Assembly (NCBI RefSeq): GCF_007991455.1
Contig: NZ_BJYJ01000001.1
Location: 598,763 to 662,762 of the forward strand
Length of the DNA: 64,000 bases
Direction: 5' to 3'
DNA from: Chryseobacterium hagamense
GTDB lineage: Bacteria > Bacteroidota > Bacteroidia > Flavobacteriales > Weeksellaceae
Positions 8,228 to 16,989 of the stretch are shown here, piece after piece. Position numbers and translations under genes: made by a program. Position 1 is the stretch's first letter. Every line of letters begins with the position of its first letter. A model generated the notes under the pieces. That model saw only the letters and a program-made list of their open reading frames with translations, did not search any database and was not told where the DNA came from.

Positions 8228-9631
8228 TTACATATGAATCGGTCTTTTCGCCGTGGCATCCAATGCCGCTTCTTTGATCGCTTCCGCATACGTCGGGTGA
8301 GCGTGTGAGCTTCTGGCAATGTCTTCTGCGCTGGCCCGGAACTCCATGGCAATAACTCCTTCTGCAATAAGGTCGGCAGCTCTTGCTCCGATAATATGCA
8401 TTCCCAAAACTTCATCGGTTTTTTCATCTGCGATGATTTTTACCAATCCGTCTACATCGCCGCTTGCCCGGCTTCTTCCCAAGGCTCGCATCGGGAAAGA
8501 ACCTACTTTGTAAGCTACTCCTTCTTCCTTCAGCTGCTCTTCGGTTTTGCCTACTCCGGCAACTTCCGGCCATGTATAGACCACTCCCGGAATCAGGTTA
8601 TAATTGATGTGCGGCTTTTGTCCGGCCAGGGTTTCAGCAACGAAAACCCCTTCTTCTTCTGCCTTGTGAGCCAGCATGGCCCCTTTGATCACGTCTCCGA
8701 TCGCATAGATATTAGCCACGTTGGTCTGAAGATGGTCGTTAACTTTTACTCTTCCTCTTTCGTCAAGCTCGACACCGGCTTTTTCAAGGCCCACCCCGTC
8801 CGTGAACGGTCTTCTTCCTACGGAAACCAGGCAGTAATCGCCTTCTACGACTAATTCTGCTCCTTTTTTGTCTTTGGCTGTAATTTTTACGGTATCCCCG
8901 TTTCTCTCCACTGCAGAAACTGCTGTGGAAAGCATGAACTTCATGCCCTGTTTCTTAAGAACTTTCGTTAATTCTTTGCTCAAGGCACCATCCATTCCCG
9001 GAATAATTTTATCCATGAACTCGACTACGGTCACCTGGGCACCTAATCTTAAGTAAACGGAACCTAATTCAAGTCCTATGACCCCTCCACCGATAACCAC
9101 CAGGTGCTTAGGGATTTCTTTAAGGTTTAAAGCTTCCGTGGAAGTGATCACCCGCTCTTTATCAATCGTAATGAAAGGTAAAGAAGACGGTTTGGAACCG
9201 GTAGCGATGATGGTATATTTGGATTCGATCGTTTCCGTAGAACCGTCGTTTTTCGTTACTTTGATCTGGTTGGCGGATTCGAAGCTCCCTACTCCTTCAA
9301 AAACAGTAATTTTGTTTTTGTTCATCAGGTAGCTGATCCCGTCCGTATTTTGTTTGATCACCTCGTTCTTACGCTCGATCATTCTGGCAATATCCGCCTG
9401 TGGCTCATTGATAATGATTCCGTGGCCCGCAAAATGATGCTTGGCGTTCTCAAAATGTTCGGAGCTGTCTAAAAGTGCTTTCGACGGGATACATCCCACG
9501 TTCAGGCAGGTTCCGCCCAAAGTCGGGTATTTTTCAATAATTGCTGTTGTGAAACCTAATTGCGCGGCGCGGATTGCAGCAACATAACCACCAGGACCGG
9601 AACCGATTACGGTAACATCGAATTGACTCAT
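8228..9631 (-). CDS. lpdA: Dihydrolipoyl dehydrogenase (E3)
   Basis: A 467-residue FAD flavoprotein that reoxidises dihydrolipoamide of the 2-oxoacid dehydrogenase complexes (and the glycine cleavage system) with NAD+. The N-terminal FAD motif is GSGPGG (residues 11-16). The redox-active disulfide is C42/C47 in GGTCLNVGCIPSK. The NAD-binding GGGVIGLELG lies mid-protein, and the catalytic dimer-interface His is in HAHPTYAEA near residue 447. Length is standard. It is monocistronic, with its own promoter (9674-9704) and terminator, so it is not in a pdh operon here. Confidence 0.96.
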   Translation of the reverse strand: MSQFDVTVIGSGPGGYVAAIRAAQLGFTTAIIEKYPTLGGTCLNVGCIPSKALLDSSEHFENAKHHFAGHGIIINEPQADIARMIERKNEVIKQNTDGISYLMNKNKITVFEGVGSFESANQIKVTKNDGSTETIESKYTIIATGSKPSSLPFITIDKERVITSTEALNLKEIPKHLVVIGGGVIGLELGSVYLRLGAQVTVVEFMDKIIPGMDGALSKELTKVLKKQGMKFMLSTAVSAVERNGDTVKITAKDKKGAELVVEGDYCLVSVGRRPFTDGVGLEKAGVELDERGRVKVNDHLQTNVANIYAIGDVIKGAMLAHKAEEEGVFVAETLAGQKPHINYNLIPGVVYTWPEVAGVGKTEEQLKEEGVAYKVGSFPMRALGRSRASGDVDGLVKIIADEKTDEVLGMHIIGARAADLIAEGVIAMEFRASAEDIARSSHAHPTYAEAIKEAALDATAKRPIHM

Positions 9632-9673
9632 GTTATTTATGAATTTGTTTATTTATTATCTCTTTAGTTCTTA

Positions 9674-9704
9674 CAAATTTAACGATTAATTGCCATACCC
9701 CCAA
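9674..9704 (-). promoter_or_regulatory. lpdA promoter
   Basis: The minus strand shows TTG (9702-9704), a 20-base spacer, and TAAATTTG (9674-9681). This is a complete match to the Bacteroidota TTG / TAnnTTTG consensus, 43 bases before the lpdA start. Confidence 0.65.
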
Positions 9705-9750
9705 GTGAGTTTTGTCAAGTTTTAAAAACGGCGCATGGCTTTATAAAAAA

Positions 9751-10107
9751 TCAGCAAAAATCTTTGATATTTTTAAACTTCTCAATGATCTCACCGCATT
9801 TTTCAGCAAGAGCATCCATATATTTTTCATCGACCCGTTTTAACCTTGCGTCAAGCCTGTCTAAGAATTCTTTGCTGTACAGTTTCCTTTCATCCCCGAT
9901 CGGATAAGACTGAATCTCACTGTAATAGCTATTGAATATACTTAGATCAATATTCTCCAATTTTTTAATATCGTTGATTCTGCCCAAAAGATAATTCATC
10001 TTAAAGTATCCCGAATGGATTTCGATCTGATTGCTAAGAATTGCAATGGCATTTGACCGTAGTTTCTTTATAAACCGGTTACGTTTTAATTCATCAGATT
10101 TATTCAT
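9751..10107 (-). CDS. Hypothetical 118-residue helical protein
   Basis: I do not recognise a named family. The protein is charged and predicted mostly helical, with no signal peptide or membrane segment. It runs from MNKSDELKRNRF to a C-terminal FKNIKDFC. Patches such as RSNAIAILSNQIEIHSGYF and SYPIGDERKLYSKEFLDRL look conserved-protein-like rather than random. The start ATG at 10105-10107 overlaps by one base (TAATG) the stop of a short open frame inside a dispersed repeat. That overlap is probably coincidental. It is cytoplasmic; its function is unknown. Confidence 0.6.
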   Translation of the reverse strand: MNKSDELKRNRFIKKLRSNAIAILSNQIEIHSGYFKMNYLLGRINDIKKLENIDLSIFNSYYSEIQSYPIGDERKLYSKEFLDRLDARLKRVDEKYMDALAEKCGEIIEKFKNIKDFC

Positions 10108-10125
10108 TACATTTTGCAGTCATAA

Positions 10126-10215
10126 AGTAGTAAATCGAATATCATCTGATATTCAAGACTCTTGGCAAATAAATCCTGTCGGGAAACTTCCTGCATCCAG
10201 CACCCCTCTTCCAGC
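10126..10215 (-). repeat. Dispersed GGATGCTGGAAG repeat, copy B
   Basis: The minus strand reads CTGGAAGAGGGGTGCTGGA then TGCAGGAAG, about 40 variable bases, then AGTCTTGAATATCAGATGAT. The same two blocks with similar spacing recur at 52184-52262 and, more diverged, at 15429-15515 and 7977-8036. The stretch lies between two minus-strand genes of unknown function. Confidence 0.6.
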
Positions 10216-10246
10216 CTATTTCTTTGAACTCCTGTAAAAGTCTAAA

Positions 10247-10591
10247 TTAAATATCAATTTTCCCGGCGCCAAATGCTGTCGTATTTCCAAAAAATTCACC
10301 TCCGTAGACATACCATTCGAGGCTTTCAATGTATCCCAACGCATTTTCAGGCGTAATCTGCGGGCGGTCTTTCTTGGAAACCATTCCTTTGTACCATTTA
10401 CCGGATTCGGAGGTATGGTCTGCATGAAAAGCATACCGGATCCATATCCTCTGGCAAAGCTTGCACTGCTGAATGCTTACTTCGGCATTTTTTCCGTGGG
10501 TCTGATCAACACCCAGTGCTGAAGTTCTGAATTCGGTATAAGATGAAGTGGGCTTTTCACACGCACATCCTAATTTCTGCATTTTAATCAT
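10247..10591 (-). CDS. Hypothetical 114-residue protein with CxC and CxxC motifs
   Basis: Not a family I can name. It begins MIKMQKLGCACEKP and holds a second cysteine pair in QQCKLCQRIWIRYAF around residue 43. The CxC plus CxxC set suggests a zinc- or iron-binding site. The C-terminal part has YIESLEWYVYGGEFFGN. There is no signal peptide. An alternative start is the ATG three codons in (MQKLGC). It lies between the glycosyltransferase and the repeat-containing gap, on the same strand as both neighbours but probably transcribed separately. Confidence 0.6.
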   Translation of the reverse strand: MIKMQKLGCACEKPTSSYTEFRTSALGVDQTHGKNAEVSIQQCKLCQRIWIRYAFHADHTSESGKWYKGMVSKKDRPQITPENALGYIESLEWYVYGGEFFGNTTAFGAGKIDI

Positions 10592-10667
10592 GAATGAAAA
10601 TTGATTTTTTTAAATAATTGAAAGCACCAAAAATAAGAAAACAGATCCCGGCAGGCAAACGGAACAA

Positions 10668-11750
10668 TTACCGCTTTACGAGATCCAGCAAAACTTTTTC
10701 GTACTGATCCAGAATAATCTGTTTTGAAAACCTGGATTTTATGCAGCTTTTGATAGCTTCCGGATCATGGTGTTCGTGCAGGACACTCATGATTTTCTGT
10801 GCGAAATCTTCATGGTTCCCGATATCGGCAATTTCCCCGTTGATGTTCTCCAGAATAATCTCATTGATCCCTCCCGGACAGTTGTTGGCCAGAGAATAGG
10901 TTCCGCAGGCGCCGGCTTCCAGCAATACATTCGGAAAGCCTTCATATCTTGACGAAAGAATAAACAGATCGGCATGTTTCAGAAACCGGTACGGGTTTTC
11001 CTGCCTTCCGTGAAAAATAACGTTTTCCAATCCTAAAAATTCTTTCATCTGATGCAGCAGATCACGGTCCTGTCCGTCACCCAGAATGTGGAGCATCACA
11101 TTTTCATTTTTAAGCCTGGAAAATACTTTTAACAGGTTATCGAAGCCTTTTCGAGATGAAAGGTTACCGATGGCCACTACATTTTTATAATTGTATTTAA
11201 AAGTTTCCGGTTTGTCTGCATCGGTAAGCTTTTCCTCAATAAAATCAAAATCTACCGGATTGTTGATTTTGATGACTTTCTTCGGTTTAATCCTGAAATT
11301 CCGGGTAAGATCCTTCAGCATATCATCGCTTTGGGCAATGATCCTGTGATAATTGTTGTAAAAATTATAGAAGAATTTTATTTCTTTCCGCGTCACGTGC
11401 TGAGTCACCACATTGGTTTCGCGGGCAATGAATCTGGTGTTGGGAAAAAGCCTGATGAATAAAGACAGGTATGCGTTCACCTCACCAAAACCTGAAAACA
11501 CGATATCCGGTTTCCTGCGATAGATTTCTGCCAGAATTGGCTTTAACGAATGCCTGATTCTTTCCGTATTGAGGTCGATGACTTCCACATCTTCTCTGAG
11601 GAAATTAAGATAACCTCCCTGCTTGCGCAGGAGCAAAATCTTAGGCTCAAACCGGTCCCTGGAAAGATGGTTCGCAATGGTGGTTACGATCCTTTCGGCG
11701 CCGCCGGTTTCCAGGTCAGGCAGGATAAATATAACAGAGATCTTTTTCAT
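10668..11750 (-). CDS. GT4-type glycosyltransferase
   Basis: A 360-residue retaining glycosyltransferase with GT-B fold. The N-terminus has the acceptor-side motif LETGGAERIVTTIANHLSR. The C-terminal half carries VVAIGNLSSRKGFDNLLKVF, then LGDGQDRD, and the nucleotide-sugar-binding region SSRYEGFPNVLLEAGACGTY with the E-x7-E-like motif. It would transfer a sugar from a nucleotide donor during cell-surface glycan or glycolipid synthesis. The specific sugar cannot be told. It is alone and not inside a polysaccharide cluster, though a short gene fragment precedes it by 10 bases. Confidence 0.88.
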   Translation of the reverse strand: MKKISVIFILPDLETGGAERIVTTIANHLSRDRFEPKILLLRKQGGYLNFLREDVEVIDLNTERIRHSLKPILAEIYRRKPDIVFSGFGEVNAYLSLFIRLFPNTRFIARETNVVTQHVTRKEIKFFYNFYNNYHRIIAQSDDMLKDLTRNFRIKPKKVIKINNPVDFDFIEEKLTDADKPETFKYNYKNVVAIGNLSSRKGFDNLLKVFSRLKNENVMLHILGDGQDRDLLHQMKEFLGLENVIFHGRQENPYRFLKHADLFILSSRYEGFPNVLLEAGACGTYSLANNCPGGINEIILENINGEIADIGNHEDFAQKIMSVLHEHHDPEAIKSCIKSRFSKQIILDQYEKVLLDLVKR

Positions 11751-11760
11751 CCCTGTAAAA

Positions 11761-11976
11761 TTAGTAAAAAGTTTTGGTAACCTTTAAACCAAGCTGCTCA
11801 AAAACAGAAATAATTTCACTCATCTTTTCAACGCTCAGATAAACATATTCATCTTCTTTAAAACTCATTCCCGATTGGTGAAAGAATGAGAATGGTTTAT
11901 CACTTCTGCCAAAAATACCTTCCGGCTCTCCAAATATGATATTACTGAAATATAACGAAGTCCGATCTTTTGCTAT
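11761..11976 (-). pseudogene. Possible 3' fragment of an unknown gene
   Basis: An open minus-strand frame of 71 codons runs from just after a TGA (11977-11979) to a TAA (11761-11763). It reads like real protein: GEPEGIFGRSDKPFSFFHQS, then a Met and FKEDEYVYLSVEKMSEIIS. It has no ATG until 11866-11868, which would leave a 35-residue peptide. It begins about 30 bases after the recQ terminator and ends 10 bases before the glycosyltransferase start. I read it as the C-terminal remnant of a gene whose 5' part was lost. A functional 35-residue product is the alternative. Confidence 0.4.
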
Positions 11977-12008
11977 TCAATGGTAGAAAAAAAGAAATTG
12001 CCAGATAA

Positions 12009-12042
12009 AAAAAAGAAACTCTTCCGGGGAAGAATTTCTTTT
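12009..12042 (-). terminator. recQ terminator
   Basis: AAAAGAAAxTCTTCC pairs with GGAAGAATTTCTTTT around a short G-rich loop, about 30 bases past the recQ stop. Confidence 0.7.
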
Positions 12043-12072
12043 AATATGATTTCGTTATTATTGAGCACTACT

Positions 12073-14277
12073 TTAGTTGGCGACATCGCTGATGAATTTG
12101 ATCCTCAACATCCTTACTTCTTCATCGGAAAGCTCGTCCCCGAATTCGTCCAGCAGCACCTTCATGCTGTCGCTTTCGGATTCGTTCATAAATTCCATGA
12201 AGCCGTCCACGATATCTTCGTCAAAATTATCTTCGATGTAATAGTCGATATTCAGCTTGGTTCCCTGATATACGATGCGCTCCATCTCCTTCAGCAGTTC
12301 GTCCATCGTAAGGTTTTTCGCTCTGGCAATGTCTTCCAGGTCGATTTTCTTATCGGTACTCTGGATAATGAAAACCTTATGGCTGGATTTGTTGGCCACC
12401 TGCTTCAGCACCATATCCTGGGTACGCTCGATGTTGTTCTCTTCCACATATTTACTGATGAAGTCGGCGAATTCTTTTCCGTATTTCTTGGCCTTTCCTT
12501 CGCCTACGCCATAGATTTTGGCGATTTCATCCACTTTTACCGGATACTGAACCGTCATGTCTTCAAGACTCGGATCCATAAATACGGTGTAAGGCGGAAT
12601 GCCGTGCTTCCTGGCCACTTTTTTCCTTAGCTCTTTCAGCTGGTTGAAAAGATTCTGGTCCAAACCTCCGCTGGACTGCATCTGCACCTGATCGCTTTCC
12701 GCTTTGGTCTGCGAAAGATCGAATTCCCGGTCTTCCGCAATCATAAACGAATGCTCCAGCTTTCCGTCCAGAACCAATCTCCCTTTCTCTGAAATTTTTA
12801 AAACACCGTAGGTTTCTATATCCTTCAGTAAAAAATTCTGAACCGTTGCCTGTCTCAGCACCGTTTTCCAGTGGTTATCCTTCTCTTCTTTCCCGAATCC
12901 GAAATAAGGGCTCTGATCCAGCTTATAGGATTTGGTAACCGCCGATTCCTTTCCTGCAATTACGCTGATAAGATCTTTCGACTTGAATTTTTCGCCGGTA
13001 TCCCTGATGAGTTCCAGAACTTTTTTCAGATCATTAGTCGCATCTTTCAGCTTCGGCGGATTTGAGGAATTGTCGCACATTTTGGCACCGTCTCCGTTTA
13101 CCGGATCGAAGTTTTCCCCGAAATAATACAGAATGTACTGCCGCCGGCTCATGGAAGTTTCGGCATAGCCCACAACTTCATTCAACAGCTGCAGTCCGAT
13201 TTCCCGTTCGGAAACGGGCTTCTGGGCAAGGAATTTTTCGAGCTTTTCAATATCTTTCGGATCGTAGTAAGCGACACAATGGCCTTCTCCGCCATCCCGT
13301 CCGGCACGTCCGGTTTCCTGGTAATAGCTTTCCAGGGATTTCGGGAAATCGTAATGGATCACAAAACGCACATCCGGCTTGTCGATTCCCATTCCAAAGG
13401 CAATCGTTGCCACAATCACATCCACTTCCTCCATCAGGAATTTATCCTGATTGGCTACCCTTATTTTCTGGTCCAGACCGGCATGGTAAGGAAGCGCGTT
13501 GATTCCGTTCACCTGGAGGAGCTGTGCAAATTCCTCCACCTTTCTCCGGCTCAGGCAGTAGACAATACCCGATTTTCCTTTGTGACGGCTGATAAACCGC
13601 ACGATTTCCTTATCGACGTTTACTTTCGGCTGTACTTCATAGTACAGATTGGGCCTGTTGAAACTTTCTTTGAAAACCAGGGCATTGGTCATCCCCAGCG
13701 TTTTCTGGATATCATCCTGGACTTTTGGCGTTGCCGTTGCCGTGAGGGCAATTACCGGTACGTCGGCTATTTTATCGATAATGGACTTCAGGTTCCGGTA
13801 TTCCGGCCGGAAATCATGTCCCCATTCCGAAATACAGTGCGCTTCATCAATGGCACAGAACGATATTTTTACATCTTTCAGAAAATCAAGGTATTCTTCT
13901 TTGATCAGTGATTCCGGAGCCACATACAGCAACTTGGTCTTTCCTTTTTTTATATCGTCGAAAACCTGTTTGGTCTGGGTTTTGTTGAGTGATGAATTCA
14001 GAACATGGGCAACCCCATCATCAGATGAAAGACCGTTTACCGCATCTACCTGGTTTTTCATCAATGCAATCAGAGGCGATACCACAATGGCCGTACCTTC
14101 CGAAATAAGTGCCGGAAGCTGATAACAAAGGGATTTCCCACCGCCCGTAGGCATCAGAACAAAGACATCTTTACCATTCATAAGGTTTTCGATAATCTTT
14201 TCCTGCTGGCCTTTAAAGGTGGAGAACCCAAAATATTTTTTTAACTCGCCTGATAAATTGGCTTTTTTTGCGCTCAT
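12073..14277 (-). CDS. recQ: ATP-dependent DNA helicase RecQ
   Basis: A 734-residue 3'-5' helicase acting in recombination and fork repair. Walker A is MPTGGGKSLCYQLPAL (about residues 43-58), and Walker B is AIDEAHCISEWGHDFR. The helicase motif VI region has SYYQETGRAGRDG. The zinc-binding RQC part has the C-x-N-S-containing segment after YYFGENFD. A C-terminal HRDC-like region (PPYTVFMDPSLEDM) and a further helical tail follow, as in Bacteroidota RecQ. It is divergent from kdsD, with a 150-bp shared upstream region. Confidence 0.95.
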   Translation of the reverse strand: MSAKKANLSGELKKYFGFSTFKGQQEKIIENLMNGKDVFVLMPTGGGKSLCYQLPALISEGTAIVVSPLIALMKNQVDAVNGLSSDDGVAHVLNSSLNKTQTKQVFDDIKKGKTKLLYVAPESLIKEEYLDFLKDVKISFCAIDEAHCISEWGHDFRPEYRNLKSIIDKIADVPVIALTATATPKVQDDIQKTLGMTNALVFKESFNRPNLYYEVQPKVNVDKEIVRFISRHKGKSGIVYCLSRRKVEEFAQLLQVNGINALPYHAGLDQKIRVANQDKFLMEEVDVIVATIAFGMGIDKPDVRFVIHYDFPKSLESYYQETGRAGRDGGEGHCVAYYDPKDIEKLEKFLAQKPVSEREIGLQLLNEVVGYAETSMSRRQYILYYFGENFDPVNGDGAKMCDNSSNPPKLKDATNDLKKVLELIRDTGEKFKSKDLISVIAGKESAVTKSYKLDQSPYFGFGKEEKDNHWKTVLRQATVQNFLLKDIETYGVLKISEKGRLVLDGKLEHSFMIAEDREFDLSQTKAESDQVQMQSSGGLDQNLFNQLKELRKKVARKHGIPPYTVFMDPSLEDMTVQYPVKVDEIAKIYGVGEGKAKKYGKEFADFISKYVEENNIERTQDMVLKQVANKSSHKVFIIQSTDKKIDLEDIARAKNLTMDELLKEMERIVYQGTKLNIDYYIEDNFDEDIVDGFMEFMNESESDSMKVLLDEFGDELSDEEVRMLRIKFISDVAN

Positions 14278-14427
14278 CTAATTTTCAATTGCTAAATTTG
14301 CATCTAATCCAAAGTTATGAATTTTTCGCTTAAAATAAAAGCGAACGAATTTATAAAAAATAAAATTTATATTAAATATCCTTTTTAGACAGAACGTTTT
14401 CAAAAGGCATTTTTATATACCGATAAA

Positions 14428-15393
14428 ATGATAATGGAAAGAGCCGACCTAATTTCAGTTGCAAAAAGTACCCTGGAAATCGAAATTGCAGAACTTCAGA
14501 AACTATCCTCAAGACTGGGTGATGACTTTATAAAAGCAGTCGAAATTATTCACTCGGCAAAAGGAAAGCTTATTGTGGTAGGAATCGGTAAATCGGCACA
14601 CGTAGGCAATAAGATCGTGGCCACTTTAAATTCTACGGGTACGCCTTCCCAGTTTTTACATGCTTCGGAGGCCCTTCACGGAGACCTTGGCGTTATCCAG
14701 AAACAGGATGTGGTCCTGTGTATATCCAATTCCGGCAATTCCCCCGAAATCGTGAATCTCGTTCCTTATTTAAAAGACTATTCACATGCTCTCATCGGCA
14801 TGACGGGAAATCCGTCCAGCAAACTGGCGGAATTTTCCGACCTTGTCCTGGATGCCCACGTTGATACGGAAGCCTGCCCGAATAAACTGGCCCCGACGAG
14901 TTCCACCACCCTGCAGATGGCGCTGGGAGATGCTTTAGCCATTGTTCTGATGGAGATGAACGGGTTCAGGGCGAATGATTTTGCCAAATTTCATCCGGGA
15001 GGCAGCCTTGGAAAGAATTTGATCTCAAAAGTGGACGATTTCCTTTCTTCACAGAAACCGCAGGTGATGGAAAATGCTACCGTAAAAGACGTAATTATCT
15101 CCATCAGCAGCTCCAGGCACGGGATTACCGTAGTAACTGAAGAAGATGCAATCATCGGGGTGATTACCGACGGAGATCTGAGAAGAATGCTGCTACGGGA
15201 AGAAGACATCTCAAAAGTCCTGGCCAGGGATATCATGTCTGCCAATCCGAAAACCATTGAAAAAACAGCACTGGCCAAGGAAGCCATGCAGATTTTAAAA
15301 GACAACAATATCGGCCAGCTCGTGGTAACGGAAAACGGGAAATATTTCGGGATCATCGATCTGCATAAGTTGCTGGACGAAGGGATTATTTAG
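14428..15393 (+). CDS. kdsD: D-arabinose-5-phosphate isomerase (KpsF/GutQ family)
   Basis: A 321-residue enzyme that interconverts ribulose-5-phosphate and arabinose-5-phosphate, the first step to KDO for lipopolysaccharide. The SIS domain (about 35-185) shows GKSAHVGNKIVATLNSTG and SNSGNSPEIVNLVPYLK. Two CBS domains fill residues 205-320 (ITDGDLRRML, and QILKDNNIGQLVV). The order and length fit KdsD. The start at 14428 is ATGATAATG, so the second ATG (14434) is equally possible. tatC follows on the same strand after 224 bases, a neighbourhood I recall from related genomes. Confidence 0.93.
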   Translation: MIMERADLISVAKSTLEIEIAELQKLSSRLGDDFIKAVEIIHSAKGKLIVVGIGKSAHVGNKIVATLNSTGTPSQFLHASEALHGDLGVIQKQDVVLCISNSGNSPEIVNLVPYLKDYSHALIGMTGNPSSKLAEFSDLVLDAHVDTEACPNKLAPTSSTTLQMALGDALAIVLMEMNGFRANDFAKFHPGGSLGKNLISKVDDFLSSQKPQVMENATVKDVIISISSSRHGITVVTEEDAIIGVITDGDLRRMLLREEDISKVLARDIMSANPKTIEKTALAKEAMQILKDNNIGQLVVTENGKYFGIIDLHKLLDEGII

Positions 15394-15428
15394 TATAAAC
15401 CCAAAGCAGAAACCTTATTGATCGGATG

Positions 15429-15515
15429 AAAGAGGAAAGATGGATGCCGGAGAATTCTTTTTCAATAATATGGCTGAAAGTCTTTAAATATCAGTTGTCT
15501 CGCTGTATCCTTTAT
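15429..15515 (+). repeat. Dispersed GGATGCTGGAAG repeat, copy C
   Basis: GAGGAAAGATGGATGCCGG followed by AGAATTC and, 40 bases on, AAGTCTTTAAATATCAG. It aligns with the copies at 10126-10215 and 52184-52262. It sits in the kdsD-tatC gap. Confidence 0.55.
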
Positions 15516-15617
15516 CTTTTTTTCCGATTTGGCAAATAAACTTCCATCTTCGTGCCTTTGACATCCCACTTTAGTAAAACTTTTTTCCTAAATTTGGAAT
15601 CTTAAAAATATTATTCT

Positions 15618-16445
15618 GTGAGTGATGCTAAAGACATGTCCTTCTGGGGGCATATTGGCGAACTGAGAGGCCACCTCATCCGTTCAATCCTTGCCATAGT
15701 GGTTGCTGCGATCGTTATCGGTTTCAATATCAACTGGATTATGGATCATGTTTTCTTCGGTCCTACCCGAAATGATTTTGCAACTTTTGAAGTCGTCAAC
15801 CATTTTTCCAAAATGATTTTGGGCGAAGACAGCATCCATCTGCCGAAAGATTTCCCGGTTCGGGCCAGTAAGCTTTACCAGCAGTTCAACGTCATGATGG
15901 CCGTTTCCATTTTCGGCGGAATTGTTCTTGCCTTTCCTTATATCGTATGGGAACTGTGGCGGTTCATCAGTCCGGCTCTGCATCCCAAAGAAAGAAAAAA
16001 TTCCTTATTCATCATCAATTCGGTATGGATGTTATTTATGACCGGTGTTTTATGCGGGTATTATCTGATCCTCCCTTTTGCCGTGAATTTCGGGGTGATT
16101 TTCAAGATATCGGATATTATCATCCCTTTATATGACCTCAGCGACTATACGACACTTTTTCTGCAGGTTGTCCTGGGAATGGGGGTTATCTTCCTTTTCC
16201 CGGTACTGATCTATTTCCTGACAACGATCGGAATCCTTACTCCGATGTTCATGAAAACGTACCGTCGCCACGCGATTGTTCTGATCATGGTGGTGGCAGC
16301 AATTATTACTCCCGCAGATGTGCTCAGTATGATGATGGCGGCATTACCGTTGCTTTTATTATATGAATTCAGCATCATCATGTGTTCTTATACCTATAAG
16401 AAAGTACAGAAAGCAGCGGCCAATCTTCCGGTTGTCCAGAAATAA
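15618..16445 (+). CDS. tatC: Sec-independent protein translocase TatC
   Basis: A 275-residue inner-membrane protein with six predicted transmembrane segments. It is the receptor of the twin-arginine export system for folded proteins. The N-terminus MSFWGHIGELRGHLIRS holds the conserved cytosolic helix with the essential Glu. FISPALHPKER after the second helix and the later IITPADVLSMMMAALPLLLLYE are family hallmarks. The start is a GTG (15618-15620): no ATG in frame precedes the conserved N-terminus, whereas GTG-AGT-GAT gives the usual short lead. tatA is not adjacent. Confidence 0.95.
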   Translation: MSDAKDMSFWGHIGELRGHLIRSILAIVVAAIVIGFNINWIMDHVFFGPTRNDFATFEVVNHFSKMILGEDSIHLPKDFPVRASKLYQQFNVMMAVSIFGGIVLAFPYIVWELWRFISPALHPKERKNSLFIINSVWMLFMTGVLCGYYLILPFAVNFGVIFKISDIIIPLYDLSDYTTLFLQVVLGMGVIFLFPVLIYFLTTIGILTPMFMKTYRRHAIVLIMVVAAIITPADVLSMMMAALPLLLLYEFSIIMCSYTYKKVQKAAANLPVVQK

Positions 16446-16470
16446 TTTTACAGCTATAAATTAATATATT

Positions 16471-16497
16471 CCCGCAGATTTCCTGCGGGATTTTTTA
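16471..16497 (+). terminator. tatC terminator
   Basis: CCCGCAG / CTGCGGG stem with a five-base loop and then ATTTTTT. Confidence 0.9.
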
Positions 16498-16989
16498 TGA
16501 AGATGATTGATCTCTGATTAAAGACTACGAAAATTTTTCAAATTAAAGCTGATTTTCTGCCGTATGCTTTGTTGGAATCGCCAAGGACCGAAGATGATGG
16601 AGCAGGCAATGTTTTAAGGCGCAAAAAAAAAGTTGTGACTGCCAAATTTTCATGCTGTGGATATTAAATTCGTACCACTTTTTATAACATCAATCAGAGA
16701 TCTTCAACTTTATCAAAGATAAAATCCTTTTTCGTCTTTAGCCATATAAAGTATTTAAAACCTTTCGGGCCCTTGCGTTTTCCAACATGAATTGCCATAT
16801 CAGATTGACTGTTGACCGTTCAGTCGCAAAGCAAAATTGACAGGCGGAACGGCTTGACCATTCACTATTCCCCATTCGCTTTCCGGAATGTAACAAAACT
16901 TCAGATTTCCCGTCTTATTAAAGAGATTTGATCTGGGCCTGGTTCAACATCATTAAATTCTTTATTTTAGTCCATTAATTTTATTTCAG
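16498..16989. other. Intergenic stretch without a gene, holding a worn repeat
   Basis: About 490 bases with no credible frame. Bases 16836-16878 (AATTGACAGGCGGAACGG, then TTGACCATTCAC) resemble 26070-26110, so this is another copy of a degraded intergenic repeat. Confidence 0.55.

Noticed and set aside
10108..10240. Short minus-strand frame ending in TAATG at the start of the 118-residue gene, suggestive of translational coupling
   Set aside because: The stretch is a copy of a dispersed repeat that also occurs at 15429 and 52184 without conserved coding sense.
11980..12630. Plus-strand open frame overlapping the recQ 3' end
   Set aside because: Antisense to the RecQ HRDC region. It begins in the recQ terminator hairpin.
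13279..13911. 210-codon plus-strand open frame opposite recQ
   Set aside because: Antisense to helicase motifs; a shadow frame.
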